Positions 1-8,400 of a stretch of 64,000 bases of DNA are shown piece after piece; position 1 is the stretch's first letter; every line of letters starts with the position of its first letter. Under the pieces are notes generated by a model, which had not been told where the DNA came from, ran no database searches, and worked only from the letters and a program-made list of their open reading frames with translations. The stretch comes from Umezawaea sp036375055. Its GTDB lineage: Bacteria > Actinomycetota > Actinomycetes > Mycobacteriales > Pseudonocardiaceae. The position numbers and the translations under genes are program-made. The stretch lies in NCBI RefSeq assembly GCF_036375055.1, contig NZ_DASUSQ010000064.1:43530-107529 (forward strand), read 5' to 3'.

Positions 1-2
1 CC

Positions 3-305
3 GGCGAGGACTTGACGACGCTGGGCGCACCGGGCGCGACGATGGTGCTGCACCTGGCCGTGCAGCGCATCGAGGAAGTGGTGGCGGAACTGGTGCCGAA
101 CTACGGCGCGGACTGCCCGGTAGCCGTGGTGGCCCGAGCGAGCAGGGACGACGAGATCGTCATTCGCGGAATACTTTCGGATATCGCAAAAAAAGTGATC
201 GAAGCAGAAGTAAAACGCACGGCGGTCATCGTGGTGGGCCGAGTCCTGGGCGCCACCCAATTCCTGGACAGCCACCTTTATTCAGCAGAACGCTGCCGCC
301 CATGA
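3..305 (+). CDS. cobM: Precorrin-4 C11-methyltransferase, C-terminal part
   Basis: This is the last 100 residues of precorrin-4 C11-methyltransferase. The enzyme is cytosolic and uses SAM to methylate C-11 of precorrin-4 in the late-oxygen cobalamin route. The window opens inside the gene: the frame is open from base 3 and no start is present. Visible family features are GAPGATMVLHLAV, a central YGADCPVAVVARAS block and a VVGRVLGATQFLDSHLYS end, which match the CobM/CbiF group of tetrapyrrole methylases rather than CobI, CobJ or CobL. It lies near cobK, cobIJ, cobH, cobG and cobN. A repeat tract and a small secreted-protein gene separate it from cobK, so it probably belongs to a transcript that starts left of the window. 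The identity is firm; only the N-terminus is missing. Confidence 0.93.
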   Translation, partial: GEDLTTLGAPGATMVLHLAVQRIEEVVAELVPNYGADCPVAVVARASRDDEIVIRGILSDIAKKVIEAEVKRTAVIVVGRVLGATQFLDSHLYSAERCRP

Positions 306-891
306 CAAGAAATCCGAACACCATTCCGGAAGCGCCGCCCTAACCGAACTAGCTGCGGACCAGCGAGGCAGTGCCCGGTCGGGACCCACGCAGCCGGGCT
401 GTCCCTGACCCGGCTCCTGGGCTGGCCGGCCTGGTCTTCGCCGGGATGGAGGGGTGGTGCCTTGTCTGGACTGGCTGAACCGGGCTCTCTCCGGCCCGGC
501 CCTCGGACCGGCTGGCCTGGTCTTTCCCTGGACCGGCGGGGCACTGCCTTGTCTGGACCCACTGTGCCGGGCTTTCCCCGACCCGGCTCCGGACTGGCCG
601 GCCTGGTCTTCGCCGGGACTGGAGGGGCACTGCCCTGTCCGGACCCACTGAATCCGGCCCTCCCCAACCCGGCCCCCGGACCGGCTGGCCTGCTCTTCCT
701 CGACCTGCCCCCCGAACCGGCTGGCCTGCTCTTCCCCAACCTGCCCCCGGACCGGCTGACCTGGTCTTTCCCCCCCCGTCCGCTGAACCCGGCCCTCCCC
801 CGACCCACTGAACCCACCCCGGCCCCCAGGCCCCACCAGAACCGCCCCAACCGGACCCGCACGTCCCCGCGCGAGCCCGGCCGGGCAGCGA
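306..891. repeat. Gene-free tract with 86-bp tandem repeats that break into 35-36-bp units
   Basis: No gene is supported in this 586-bp stretch. From about 421 to 785 it holds degenerate tandem units. The shared word CCTGGTCTT or CCTGCTCTT starts at 430, 516, 602, 689, 725 and 760, so the period is 86, 86, 87, 36 and 35 bp. Each unit opens with a version of GGCTGGCCTGGTCTT and carries CCCGGCTCCGGAC-like filler. A period of 86 is not a multiple of three, and the open frames across it on either strand give only Pro/Gly/Arg-rich peptides, so I read it as a non-coding minisatellite rather than a protein repeat. It fills the gap between cobM and the convergent small secreted-protein gene. Confidence 0.75.
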
Positions 892-1269
892 TCAGCAGTG
901 GAAGATCGAGCCACCGTTGACGAGCAGGCTGTCCTTGATCCAGCCCTGCTTGCCCGTCACCGTGTTCCTGATGTGGGACCACGTCCCGCCGTCGCCCTCG
1001 GTGTAGCAGTGCAGGTCCAGCACGTGCGATGCCTGCGCCTGGCCCACCGAGGTGCAGTTCGTGCCCGTCCCGGTGCGGGTGTTCGCCGCACCGGTGCTCT
1101 GGTCGGTGCCGCCGTCCTTGTCGCTCCAGTTGTTGTTCGGGCAGGCGGCCCGGACCGACACCCCCGCCCCCGGCTCGTCCGGCGCGGCGAGCGCCGATGG
1201 TGCGAGGGACACGAGCGCCCCCACGAGGACAGCGGTGGCAGCGGCAATGGATGTGATGGTGTTACGCAT
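892..1269 (-). CDS. Small secreted SH3-like protein
   Basis: This encodes an exported protein of 125 residues with no assigned enzyme role. Residues 1-28 form a clear Sec signal peptide (MRNT, a hydrophobic core, then ALAAP cleavage). The mature part has four cysteines and the pattern LDLHCYTEGDGGTW...GWIKDSLLVNGGS, the usual look of a bacterial SH3-like fold in actinobacterial secreted proteins, where a Trp-Ile-Lys strand precedes the end. The ATG start is supported by GGGAGG 8-9 bases upstream. It is transcribed away from cobK and towards the cobM tail and is unlikely to be part of cobalamin synthesis. Function is unknown; binding to cell-wall peptide or glycan is a family-based guess. Confidence 0.75.
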   Translation of the reverse strand: MRNTITSIAAATAVLVGALVSLAPSALAAPDEPGAGVSVRAACPNNNWSDKDGGTDQSTGAANTRTGTGTNCTSVGQAQASHVLDLHCYTEGDGGTWSHIRNTVTGKQGWIKDSLLVNGGSIFHC

Positions 1270-1321
1270 AACATTCCTCCCCTAGACCCCAGTTTCCGAG
1301 GAGGCTTTGTGATCATTTATC

Positions 1322-1339
1322 GCGAATCCCCCGATTCGC
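1322..1339. promoter_or_regulatory. Short inverted repeat between divergent small secreted protein and cobK
   Basis: GCGAAT (1322-1327) and ATTCGC (1334-1339) form a perfect 6-bp inverted repeat with a 6-base spacer in the divergent region upstream of cobK and the SH3-like gene. It could be a protein-binding site or a weak hairpin. Nothing else supports a role. Confidence 0.2.
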
Positions 1340-1433
1340 TCCTCCCCAGGTGATAAAGACGGTATCCGTCGGTGTTTATTGGTGTCAATCACTCGATAGT
1401 GCGGTGCCGGAGTTCGACGAATACCATGAACGC

Positions 1434-2153
1434 GTGATCCTGATTCTCGGCGGCACCGGTGAGGCGCGGCGCCTGGCGGCCCGCCTCCCCGGTCGGGTGG
1501 TCTCCTCGCTGGCCGGTCGGGTCACCGATCCCCGGCTGCCCGAGGGCGAGGTGCGGATCGGGGGGTTCGGCGGGGTCGGCGGGCTGGTGGAGTGGTTGCG
1601 CGTCAACGACGTCACGGCCGTCGTCGACGCCACGCACCCGTTCGCCGCGACCATGACCGCGCACGCCGTCGAGGCCACCGCGCTCGCCGGGGTGCCGCTG
1701 CTGGTGCTGCGCCGCCCCGGCTGGACGGCGCGACCCGGTGACGACTGGCGGTGGGTGGACTCGCTGGAGGAGGCCGCCGCGACCCTGCCGGGCGAACGGG
1801 TGTTCCTCACGACCGGGCGTCAGGACATCGGGGTGTTCGCCGGGGTCGACCGCTGGTTCCTCGCCCGCTCGGTCGAACCACCGGAACCCCCTGTGCCGCA
1901 CCGGCTTCACGTCCTGCTCGACCGAGGCCCGTTCACCGTGGACGGTGAGGTCGCCCTGATGCGGCGGCACGCGGTCGACGTGCTCGTCACCAAGGACAGC
2001 GGTGGGGACCAGACGGCAGCGAAGCTGGTCGCCGCACGACGGCTGGGCATCCCCGTGGTGGTCGTGCGCCGCCCGCCGCCGCCCGCCGCGCCGACCGTGG
2101 ACTCGGTCGACGCGGCGGTGGAGTGGGTCAGGCGGGGTAGCGGCGGGGCGTGA
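1434..2153 (+). CDS. cobK: Precorrin-6A reductase CobK
   Basis: This is the NAD(P)H-dependent reductase that converts precorrin-6A to precorrin-6B (dihydroprecorrin-6) during corrin ring formation. The 239-residue product starts VILILGGTGEARRLA, with the Rossmann-like GGTGEAR motif at its very N-terminus as in CobK/CbiJ. It also has TTGRQDIGVF near the middle and VTKDSGG near residue 185, both family hallmarks. I chose the GTG at 1434. The frame is open further upstream, but the extra residues are unlike the family and would push the nucleotide-binding motif inward. It converges on cobIJ and the two genes overlap by 26 bp at their 3' ends, so they cannot share a transcript. No strong Shine-Dalgarno sequence is visible before the GTG. 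Confidence 0.92.
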   Translation: MILILGGTGEARRLAARLPGRVVSSLAGRVTDPRLPEGEVRIGGFGGVGGLVEWLRVNDVTAVVDATHPFAATMTAHAVEATALAGVPLLVLRRPGWTARPGDDWRWVDSLEEAAATLPGERVFLTTGRQDIGVFAGVDRWFLARSVEPPEPPVPHRLHVLLDRGPFTVDGEVALMRRHAVDVLVTKDSGGDQTAAKLVAARRLGIPVVVVRRPPPPAAPTVDSVDAAVEWVRRGSGGA

Positions 2154-3591
2154 AGACCTGGCCGCTGCCGGTGGTCCTCGTCGTCGTGGAGCCGATCAGC
2201 AGCAGGCAGCGCATGTCCACCTCGGTCGGGTCCAGGTCGGCCAGGCGCACGACCCGGACGTCCTCCTGCTGCCCGCCGACGTCCCGGCCGATCACCACGG
2301 GGGTGTCGGGGGAGCGGTGGGCCAGCAGGAGGTCCCTGGCCGCCTCCACCTGCCACGTGCGGGTGCGCGACGCGGGGTTGTAGACCGCCAGCACGAGGTC
2401 CGCCCTCGCGGCGGCCTCCAGCCTGCCCGCGATGACCTCCCACGGCTTGAGCCGGTCCGACAGGGACAGCACGCAGTAGTCGTGGCCCAGCGGCGCGCCG
2501 ACCCGGCTGGCCACGGCGTGCGCGGCCGTCAGACCGGGCAGCACGCGCACCGGCACCGAGGAGAACTGCTCCTCGTCACCGACCTCCAGGACGGCGCTCG
2601 CCATCGCGAACACACCGGGGTCGCCGGAGGACACGACGACGACCCGCGACCCGGACTTGGCCAGGTCCAGCGCGAACGCGGCGCGCTCGGCCTCCACCCT
2701 GTTGTCCGACGGGTGCTTGCGCTGGTGCGGGTTCGGCGGCACGCGGTCCAGGTACGGCCCGTAGCCGATCAGGTCGTCGGCCGACGCCAGCGCGGTGCGC
2801 GCCTCCGGGGTCAGCCACTCCGGCCCGGCCGGACCGAGACCCACCACGACGACCTCGCCGACCGCGGCGCGCTCGCGGTGCGGGACCCTGCTCGGCAGCA
2901 CGGCGAGCGAGAAGTACGGCACGGTGTCCGGGTCCACTTCGGACAGTGCCGCGGTCCGCTCCCGGCCGGTGGTGGCGCGCTCGACGTACCAGGCGTCGTC
3001 CAGCCGCCCGGCCGACTCCAGAGCCGTGCGCACGTTCTTGAACGTGCGGCCCAGCTTCATGACCGCCGCCGAGTCCGTGTGGGCCAAGCGGTCGGCGAGC
3101 ACCTCCGCGGGCAGCGTGCCGGGCAGGATCGTCAGCACCTCGTCGCGCTCCACCAGCGGCCTGCCGAGCACCGCCGACCCCGCGCTGACCGACGTCACGC
3201 CGGGCACCACCTCGGTCGGGTACCGGTCGGCCAACCGCTTGTGCAGGTGCATGTAGGAGCCGTAGAAGAACGGGTCGCCCGCCGCCAGCACGACCACGTC
3301 GCGGCCCGCGTCCAGGTGGGCGGCCAGCCGCGCGGCGCACTCCGCGTAGAACTGGTCTATCTCGCCCTGGTAGTCGTCGGTGTCCTCGGTGGTGACCGGG
3401 TACACCAGCTGCTCCTCGATCTGGTCGCCGCGCAGGTAGGGCGCGGCGGTCGACCTGGCGATGCTGCGGCCGTGCCGCGCGCTGTGGAACACGACCACGT
3501 CGGCCGCGCCGATCAGCCTGGCCGCCTTGACCGTGACCAGTTCCGGGTCGCCGGGGCCGACCCCGACGCCGTACAGCCTGCCCGTCGTCAT
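2128..3591 (-). CDS. cobIJ: Fused precorrin-2 C20-methyltransferase / precorrin-3B C17-methyltransferase
   Basis: One 487-residue protein carries two SAM-dependent corrin methylases, an arrangement known from actinobacteria. The N-terminal half (to about residue 240) is CobI: YGVGVGPGDPELVTVKAARL at the start, AGDPFFYGSY and VVPGVTSVSA. The C-terminal half is CobJ, opening VVVVGLGPAGPEWLTPEA, then LIGYGPYLDRV, SSGDPGVFAMASAVLEV and YNPASRTR. CobI makes precorrin-3A from precorrin-2; CobJ performs the ring-contracting C-17 methylation of precorrin-3B. The ATG at 3591 overlaps the stop of cobH as ATGA, so translation is coupled in cobG-cobH-cobIJ. The frame stays open far upstream but is plain antisense-like sequence there. 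CobG supplies precorrin-3B between the two CobIJ steps. Confidence 0.95.
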   Translation of the reverse strand: MTTGRLYGVGVGPGDPELVTVKAARLIGAADVVVFHSARHGRSIARSTAAPYLRGDQIEEQLVYPVTTEDTDDYQGEIDQFYAECAARLAAHLDAGRDVVVLAAGDPFFYGSYMHLHKRLADRYPTEVVPGVTSVSAGSAVLGRPLVERDEVLTILPGTLPAEVLADRLAHTDSAAVMKLGRTFKNVRTALESAGRLDDAWYVERATTGRERTAALSEVDPDTVPYFSLAVLPSRVPHRERAAVGEVVVVGLGPAGPEWLTPEARTALASADDLIGYGPYLDRVPPNPHQRKHPSDNRVEAERAAFALDLAKSGSRVVVVSSGDPGVFAMASAVLEVGDEEQFSSVPVRVLPGLTAAHAVASRVGAPLGHDYCVLSLSDRLKPWEVIAGRLEAAARADLVLAVYNPASRTRTWQVEAARDLLLAHRSPDTPVVIGRDVGGQQEDVRVVRLADLDPTEVDMRCLLLIGSTTTRTTGSGQVFTPRRYPA

Positions 3592-4214
3592 TCTTCCTCG
3601 CTCGCGATCGCGTTGACGGCCGCGGCGGTGATGGCGCTGCCGCCCCGCCGCCCGCGCACGACCAGGTACTCCAGGCCCAGCTCGTTGGCGGCCAGCGCGT
3701 CCTTCGACTCGACGGCCCCGATGAAGCCCACCGGGATGCCGAGCACGGCCGCGGGTTTCGGCGCTCCCGCCTCGATCATCTCCAGCAGCCGGAACAGCGA
3801 CGTCGGCGCGTTGCCGATGGCGACGACCGAGCCTTCGAGGTGGTCGCGCCACAGCTCCATCGCCGCCGCGCTGCGCGTGGTCTCCAGCCGGGCGGCCAGG
3901 TGCGGCACGCGGGCGTCGCCGAGCGTGCACAGCACCTCGTTGTCCGCGGGCAGCCGCCGCCGGGTGATGCCCGCCGCGACCATCGTGGCGTCGCACAGCA
4001 CCGGGGCGCCCGCCAGCAGCGCGGCACGGGCGTCCGCGACGACGTTCGGCGAGTAGCCGATGTCGCCGACCAGGTCGACCATGCCGCAGGCGTGGATCAT
4101 CCGGACCGCCACGCGCGAGACGTCCGCCGGTAACCCGCCGAGGTCCGCCTCGGCGCGGATCGTGGCGAACGACCGGCGGTAGATCTCGGCGCCGTCCTGG
4201 ATGTAGCTCGTCAA
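3588..4214 (-). CDS. cobH: Precorrin-8X methylmutase CobH
   Basis: CobH moves the methyl group from C-11 to C-12 of precorrin-8X, giving hydrogenobyrinate, the red ring product of the late-oxygen route. The product is 208 residues, the usual family length. It begins LTSYIQDGAEIYRRSFATIR and continues AVRMIHACGMVDLV (with the catalytic-region His), CDATMVAAGI, and IGNAPTSLFRLLEMI followed by VLGIPVGFIGAVESK, all standard CobH/CbiC segments. The start is a TTG at 4214 whose last two bases begin the TGA stop of cobG, a tight coupling that decides this start. The next gene, cobIJ, overlaps by four bases. All three left-facing genes look like one operon. Confidence 0.93.
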   Translation of the reverse strand: MTSYIQDGAEIYRRSFATIRAEADLGGLPADVSRVAVRMIHACGMVDLVGDIGYSPNVVADARAALLAGAPVLCDATMVAAGITRRRLPADNEVLCTLGDARVPHLAARLETTRSAAAMELWRDHLEGSVVAIGNAPTSLFRLLEMIEAGAPKPAAVLGIPVGFIGAVESKDALAANELGLEYLVVRGRRGGSAITAAAVNAIASEEE

Positions 4215-5242
4215 CTCGTCTCCTCGTAGCCGTCGCCGGTCGCGACGAACTCGATCACGTCTCCGGACGGTCGTCCGCAGCGTCGTGCGCAGCCCGCCCA
4301 GTGCACCGGTCGGGTGTGGGGCGTGCCGAGCCAGTCCCGCGCGTCGGCGCGGACGTCGGCCAGCGACTTCGCGCAGCCCGGCCGCCCCGTGCAGGCCGTC
4401 ACGCCGTGCCAGGGCGAATCGGGCTCGGTGATCAGCCCGAGCCCGGTGAGGTCGGGTGCGCCGGGCAGCACCAGGCCGCGCCACGGCGTGAGCCGGACCC
4501 CCGTGCCGAGGTCTGCGAGGGCGGCTGCCTGGTGGGCGTCGAGGCGGCCGAGCGGAGCGCCCACGACGAACCGGTCGCCCGCGGGGCCGGGGAGCGGGGG
4601 AGCCGTCGTGATCGTGAGGCGCTCATCGGTCGGGGTGCCGAGGGCCGCGACGATGCGGGCCACGAGGTCGGGCACCTCGGCCAGCCGCCACGCGCTGCCG
4701 CGGTCGGCGGCGAAGATCCGGGCGGCCTCGACCACGGCGGCCACGGGGTCGGCGGGGCGCAGGCCGGTGTCCTCCCCGGCGAGCAGCAGGGCGTCGTCCA
4801 CCAGACCCACGTCACCGCCCAGACCGGCCACCTCCGCGCCGACCGTGACCAGGAAGCGGCCGGGGAGCTCGGCGAGTTCCGGAGTGGCGCAGATCGCGCT
4901 GTCGAGGCGGTCGACGGTCGGTTGGGTGTCGTCCGAGAGGGGCGCGGCAATGATGTTGCGCACACGTTCGTGGGTCAGGGAGGGCAGCAGGCCCGCCGCG
5001 GCCATGCGGTCGCCCAGTTCGAACTGGGCCCCCCGAGCAAGACCGCGGATCTGGAAGTTGGCCCTGGAGGTCAGTTCGAGCTGCCCGTCGCCCAGGTCCG
5101 CCGAAGCGGCCACGATGGCCCTGAACTGGCCTTTCGTCAGTGTGCCGCCGGGTACGCGGATGCGCGCGAGGCCGCCGTCCGCCGCGGGGTGCACGTCGAT
5201 CGCGCCTGGACAGGCGTCGGCGTGGGTTCGCTCCTTCGGCAC
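4211..5242 (-). CDS. cobG: Precorrin-3B synthase CobG
   Basis: CobG is the oxygen-dependent monooxygenase that turns precorrin-3A into precorrin-3B, so its presence marks the aerobic cobalamin pathway. The 343-residue protein has the nitrite/sulfite reductase ferredoxin-like half-domain (GGLARIRVPGGTLT, ELTSRANFQIRG near residues 50-70). Near the C-terminus a four-cysteine set, C-x5-C in ACTGRPGC and C-x3-C in GCARRCG, should bind the [4Fe-4S] cluster. I chose the GTG at 5242 (VPKERTHADACPGAIDVHPA). The frame is open about 90 codons further, but that stretch would run into the riboswitch on the other strand and is not protein-like. It is first in the operon with cobH and cobIJ and starts about 85 bp from the riboswitch region. 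Confidence 0.92.
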   Translation of the reverse strand: MPKERTHADACPGAIDVHPAADGGLARIRVPGGTLTKGQFRAIVAASADLGDGQLELTSRANFQIRGLARGAQFELGDRMAAAGLLPSLTHERVRNIIAAPLSDDTQPTVDRLDSAICATPELAELPGRFLVTVGAEVAGLGGDVGLVDDALLLAGEDTGLRPADPVAAVVEAARIFAADRGSAWRLAEVPDLVARIVAALGTPTDERLTITTAPPLPGPAGDRFVVGAPLGRLDAHQAAALADLGTGVRLTPWRGLVLPGAPDLTGLGLITEPDSPWHGVTACTGRPGCAKSLADVRADARDWLGTPHTRPVHWAGCARRCGRPSGDVIEFVATGDGYEETS

Positions 5243-5324
5243 GCGCCGGATGCTACGGGACGTCCGGGAGGGGGACGTGCGGTGCTTTTTCCCGCACGTT
5301 CGTCGACGGGGTGCGGGTGTCCCG

Positions 5325-5440
5325 CACATCTCTGTACTGTCAGGCCGAACGGCGAAGCAGCGAGGAAGTCGGTGCGAATCCGACGCGGTCCCGCCACTGT
5401 CACCGGAGTGATCCGGGAGCCAGGAACTCCGCTCCGCCGT
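5325..5440 (+). promoter_or_regulatory. Cobalamin riboswitch upstream of cobN
   Basis: The conserved core of a B12 riboswitch is readable on this strand. GGAAGTCGGTGCGAATCC (about 5364-5381) is followed by CCCGCCACTGT (5390-5400), and the B12-box-like AGCCAGGAACTCC lies at 5418-5430. Spacing and order fit the AdoCbl class. The outer bounds are estimates because P1 was not folded by computation. About 50 bases separate the B12 box from the cobN GTG, enough for a short expression platform covering the GGAG before the start. The expected behaviour is repression of cobN when cobalamin is plentiful. No second copy faces cobG. Confidence 0.9.
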
Positions 5441-5483
5441 GTGCCGACGACTTGGGGCGAGGACCCCGGAGTGGAGCTTTCGC

Positions 5484-8400
5484 GTGATCCTGCTGCTGTC
5501 GACCTCCGACACCGACCTGCTGTCCGCACGGGCCAGCGGTGCCGACTACCGGCTCGCCAACCCGTCGCGCCTGGGCGTCGAGGACCTGCCCGAGCTGGTC
5601 GAGGGCGCCGACGTCGTCGTCGTGCGCATCCTCGGTGGCCGTCGCATGTGGGAGGAGGGCCTGGACGCGGTCCTGGCCGGTCCGCGCCCGGTGGTCGTGC
5701 TCGGTGGCGAGCAGAACCCCGACGCGCCGCTGATGGAGCTGTCCACGGTGCCCGGCGGCGTGTGCGCGGAGGCCCACGCGTACCTCGCGCACGGCGGTGC
5801 GGCGAACCTCGCGGAGCTGCACAACTTCCTCTCCGACACGATCCTGCTGACCGGCAACGGCTTCGCGCCGCCGGTCCCGGCACCCAACTGGGGGCTGCTC
5901 GACCGGCCCGAGCCGACGACGGACGGGCCGACCGTCGCGGTGCTGTACTACCGCGCCCACCACGTGGCCGGGAACGTCGCGTTCGTGCACGCCCTGTGCG
6001 ACCAGATCGAGGCCAAGGGCGGTCGGGCGCTGCCGGTGTACTGCTCGTCGCTGCGCACGGCCGAGGCCGAGCTGCTGGCCGTGCTGGGCACCGCGGACAC
6101 GCTGGTCGTCACGGTGCTGGCGGCGGGCGGCAGCAAGCCCGCCACCGTGGGCGCGGGCGGCGAGGACGAGGCGTGGGACGTGGGCGCGCTGGCCGCGCTG
6201 GACGTGCCGATCCTCCAGGGCCTGTGCCTCACCAGCAGCCGCGCGGCGTGGGACGAGAACGACGACGGCCTGTCGCCGCTGGACACCGCGACCCAGGTCG
6301 CGATCCCGGAGTTCGACGGCCGGATCATCACGGTTCCGTTCTCCTTCAAGGAGGTCGACGAGGACGGCCTGACGGTCTACGTCGCCGACCCGGAGCGCGC
6401 GGCGCGGGTCGCCGGTATCGCGCTGGGGCACGCCCGGCTGCGCCACACCCCGCCGTCGGAGCGGAAGATCGCGGTGATGCTGTCGGCGTACCCGACGAAG
6501 CACTCGCGCATCGGCAACGCGGTCGGGCTGGACACCCCGGCCAGCGTCGTGCGGCTGCTGACCGCGCTGCGCGAGCGGGGCTACGACATCGGCGCGCCCG
6601 GTGAACTCCCCGGCGTGGAGCAGCTCGACGGGGACGCCCTGATCCACGCGCTGATCGCGGCCGGTGGGCAGGACCCGGACTGGCTGACCGAGGAGCAGTT
6701 CACCGGCAACCCGGTGCGGATGACCGCGGCGCGGTACCGCGAGTTCTTCGCGACCCTGCCGGAGGACACCCGCGCGGAGGTGGAGCAGCACTGGGGGCAG
6801 GCGCCCGGTGAGCTGTTCGTCGACCGCTCGCACGACGCCGACGGGGAGATCGTGCTCGCGGCGCTGCGGGCCGGGAACGTCGTCGTCATGGTCCAGCCGC
6901 CGCGCGGCTTCGGGGAGAACCCGATCGCGATCTACCACGACCCCGACCTGCCGCCGAGCCACCACTACCTGGCCGCCTACCGCTGGCTGGCCGACGACTT
7001 CGGCGCGCACGCCGTCGTGCACGTCGGCAAGCACGGCAACCTGGAGTGGCTGCCCGGCAAGACCGTGGGCATGTCGGCGGGCTGCGGGACCGACGCGGCC
7101 CTGGGCGACCTGCCGCTGATCTACCCGTTCCTGGTGAACGACCCCGGCGAGGGCACGCAGGCCAAGCGCCGCGCCCACGCGACGCTCGTGGACCACATGG
7201 TCCCGCCGATGGCGCGCGCCGACAGCTACGGCGACATCGCCCGGCTGGAGCAGCTGCTGGACGAGCACGGCAACATCGCCGCGATGGACCCGGCGAAGCT
7301 GCCCGCCATCAGGGCCCAGATCTGGACCCTGATCCAGGCCGCGAAGCTCGACCACGACCTCGGGCTGGAGGACCGCCCGCACGACGCCGAGTTCGACGAG
7401 TTCATCCTCCACGTCGACGGCTGGCTGTGCGAGATCAAGGACGTCCAGATCCGCGACGGCCTGCACGTCCTCGGTGAGGCCCCCACCGGGGACGCCCGCG
7501 TGGGGCTGGTGCTGGCGATGCTCCAGGCGAAGCAGATGTGGGCCGGGCAGGTGGCCGCGCTGCCGGGGCTGCGGGAGGCGTTGGGGCTCAACGAGGACGG
7601 GTCGGAGTCGCGGACCACCACCGACGACGTCGAGACCACCGCGCGGGCGCTCGTGCAGGGCATGGAGGACGCGGGCTGGGCGCGGGAGGCCGCGCGCGGG
7701 CTGACGGGGTCCGAGCAGGTGGCCCGGATCCTGGAGTTCGCCGCCGACGAGATCGTGCCCCGGCTGGCGCGCACCACCGACGAGATGACGAACGTCCTGC
7801 ACGCGCTGGACGGCGGCTACGTGCCCGCGGGCCCGTCGGGGTCGCCGCTGCGCGGCCTGGTCAACGTGCTGCCCACGGGGCGGAACTTCTACTCGGTCGA
7901 CCCGAAGGCCATCCCGTCGAGGCTGGCGTGGGAGACCGGGCAGGCGATGGCCGAGTCGCTGCTGGCCCGCTACCGCGAGGAGACCGGCGAGTGGCCGCCG
8001 TCGGTGGGCCTGTCGGTGTGGGGGACGTCGGCCATGCGCACCTCCGGCGACGACATCGCCGAGGTGTTCGCGCTCATGGGCGTCCGTCCGGTGTGGGACG
8101 ACCAGTCCCGCCGGGTGACCGGGCTGGAGCCCGTCCCGCTGGAGGAGCTGGACCGGCCGCGCATCGACGTGACGGTCCGGATCAGCGGGTTCTTCCGGGA
8201 CGCCTTCCCGCACGTCGTGGCCATGCTGGACGACGCGGTGCGGCTGGTGGCGGCGCTGGACGAGCCCGCAGAGGCCAACTTCGTCCGCGCCCACGCCCAG
8301 GCCGACCTCGCCGAGCACGGCGACGCGCGCCGGGCCACCATGCGGATCTTCGGGAGCAAGCCGGGCGCGTACGGGGCCGGGCTGCTGCCGTTGATCGACA

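Noticed and set aside
278..982. Pro/Gly/Arg-rich repeat protein encoded by the 86-bp tract
   Set aside because: The period is not a multiple of three, so the repeat peptide changes frame from unit to unit, and it overlaps the SH3-like gene.
2002..4056. 684-codon upper-strand frame opposite cobIJ and cobH
   Set aside because: No family features; the lower-strand genes have full motif sets and coupled junctions.
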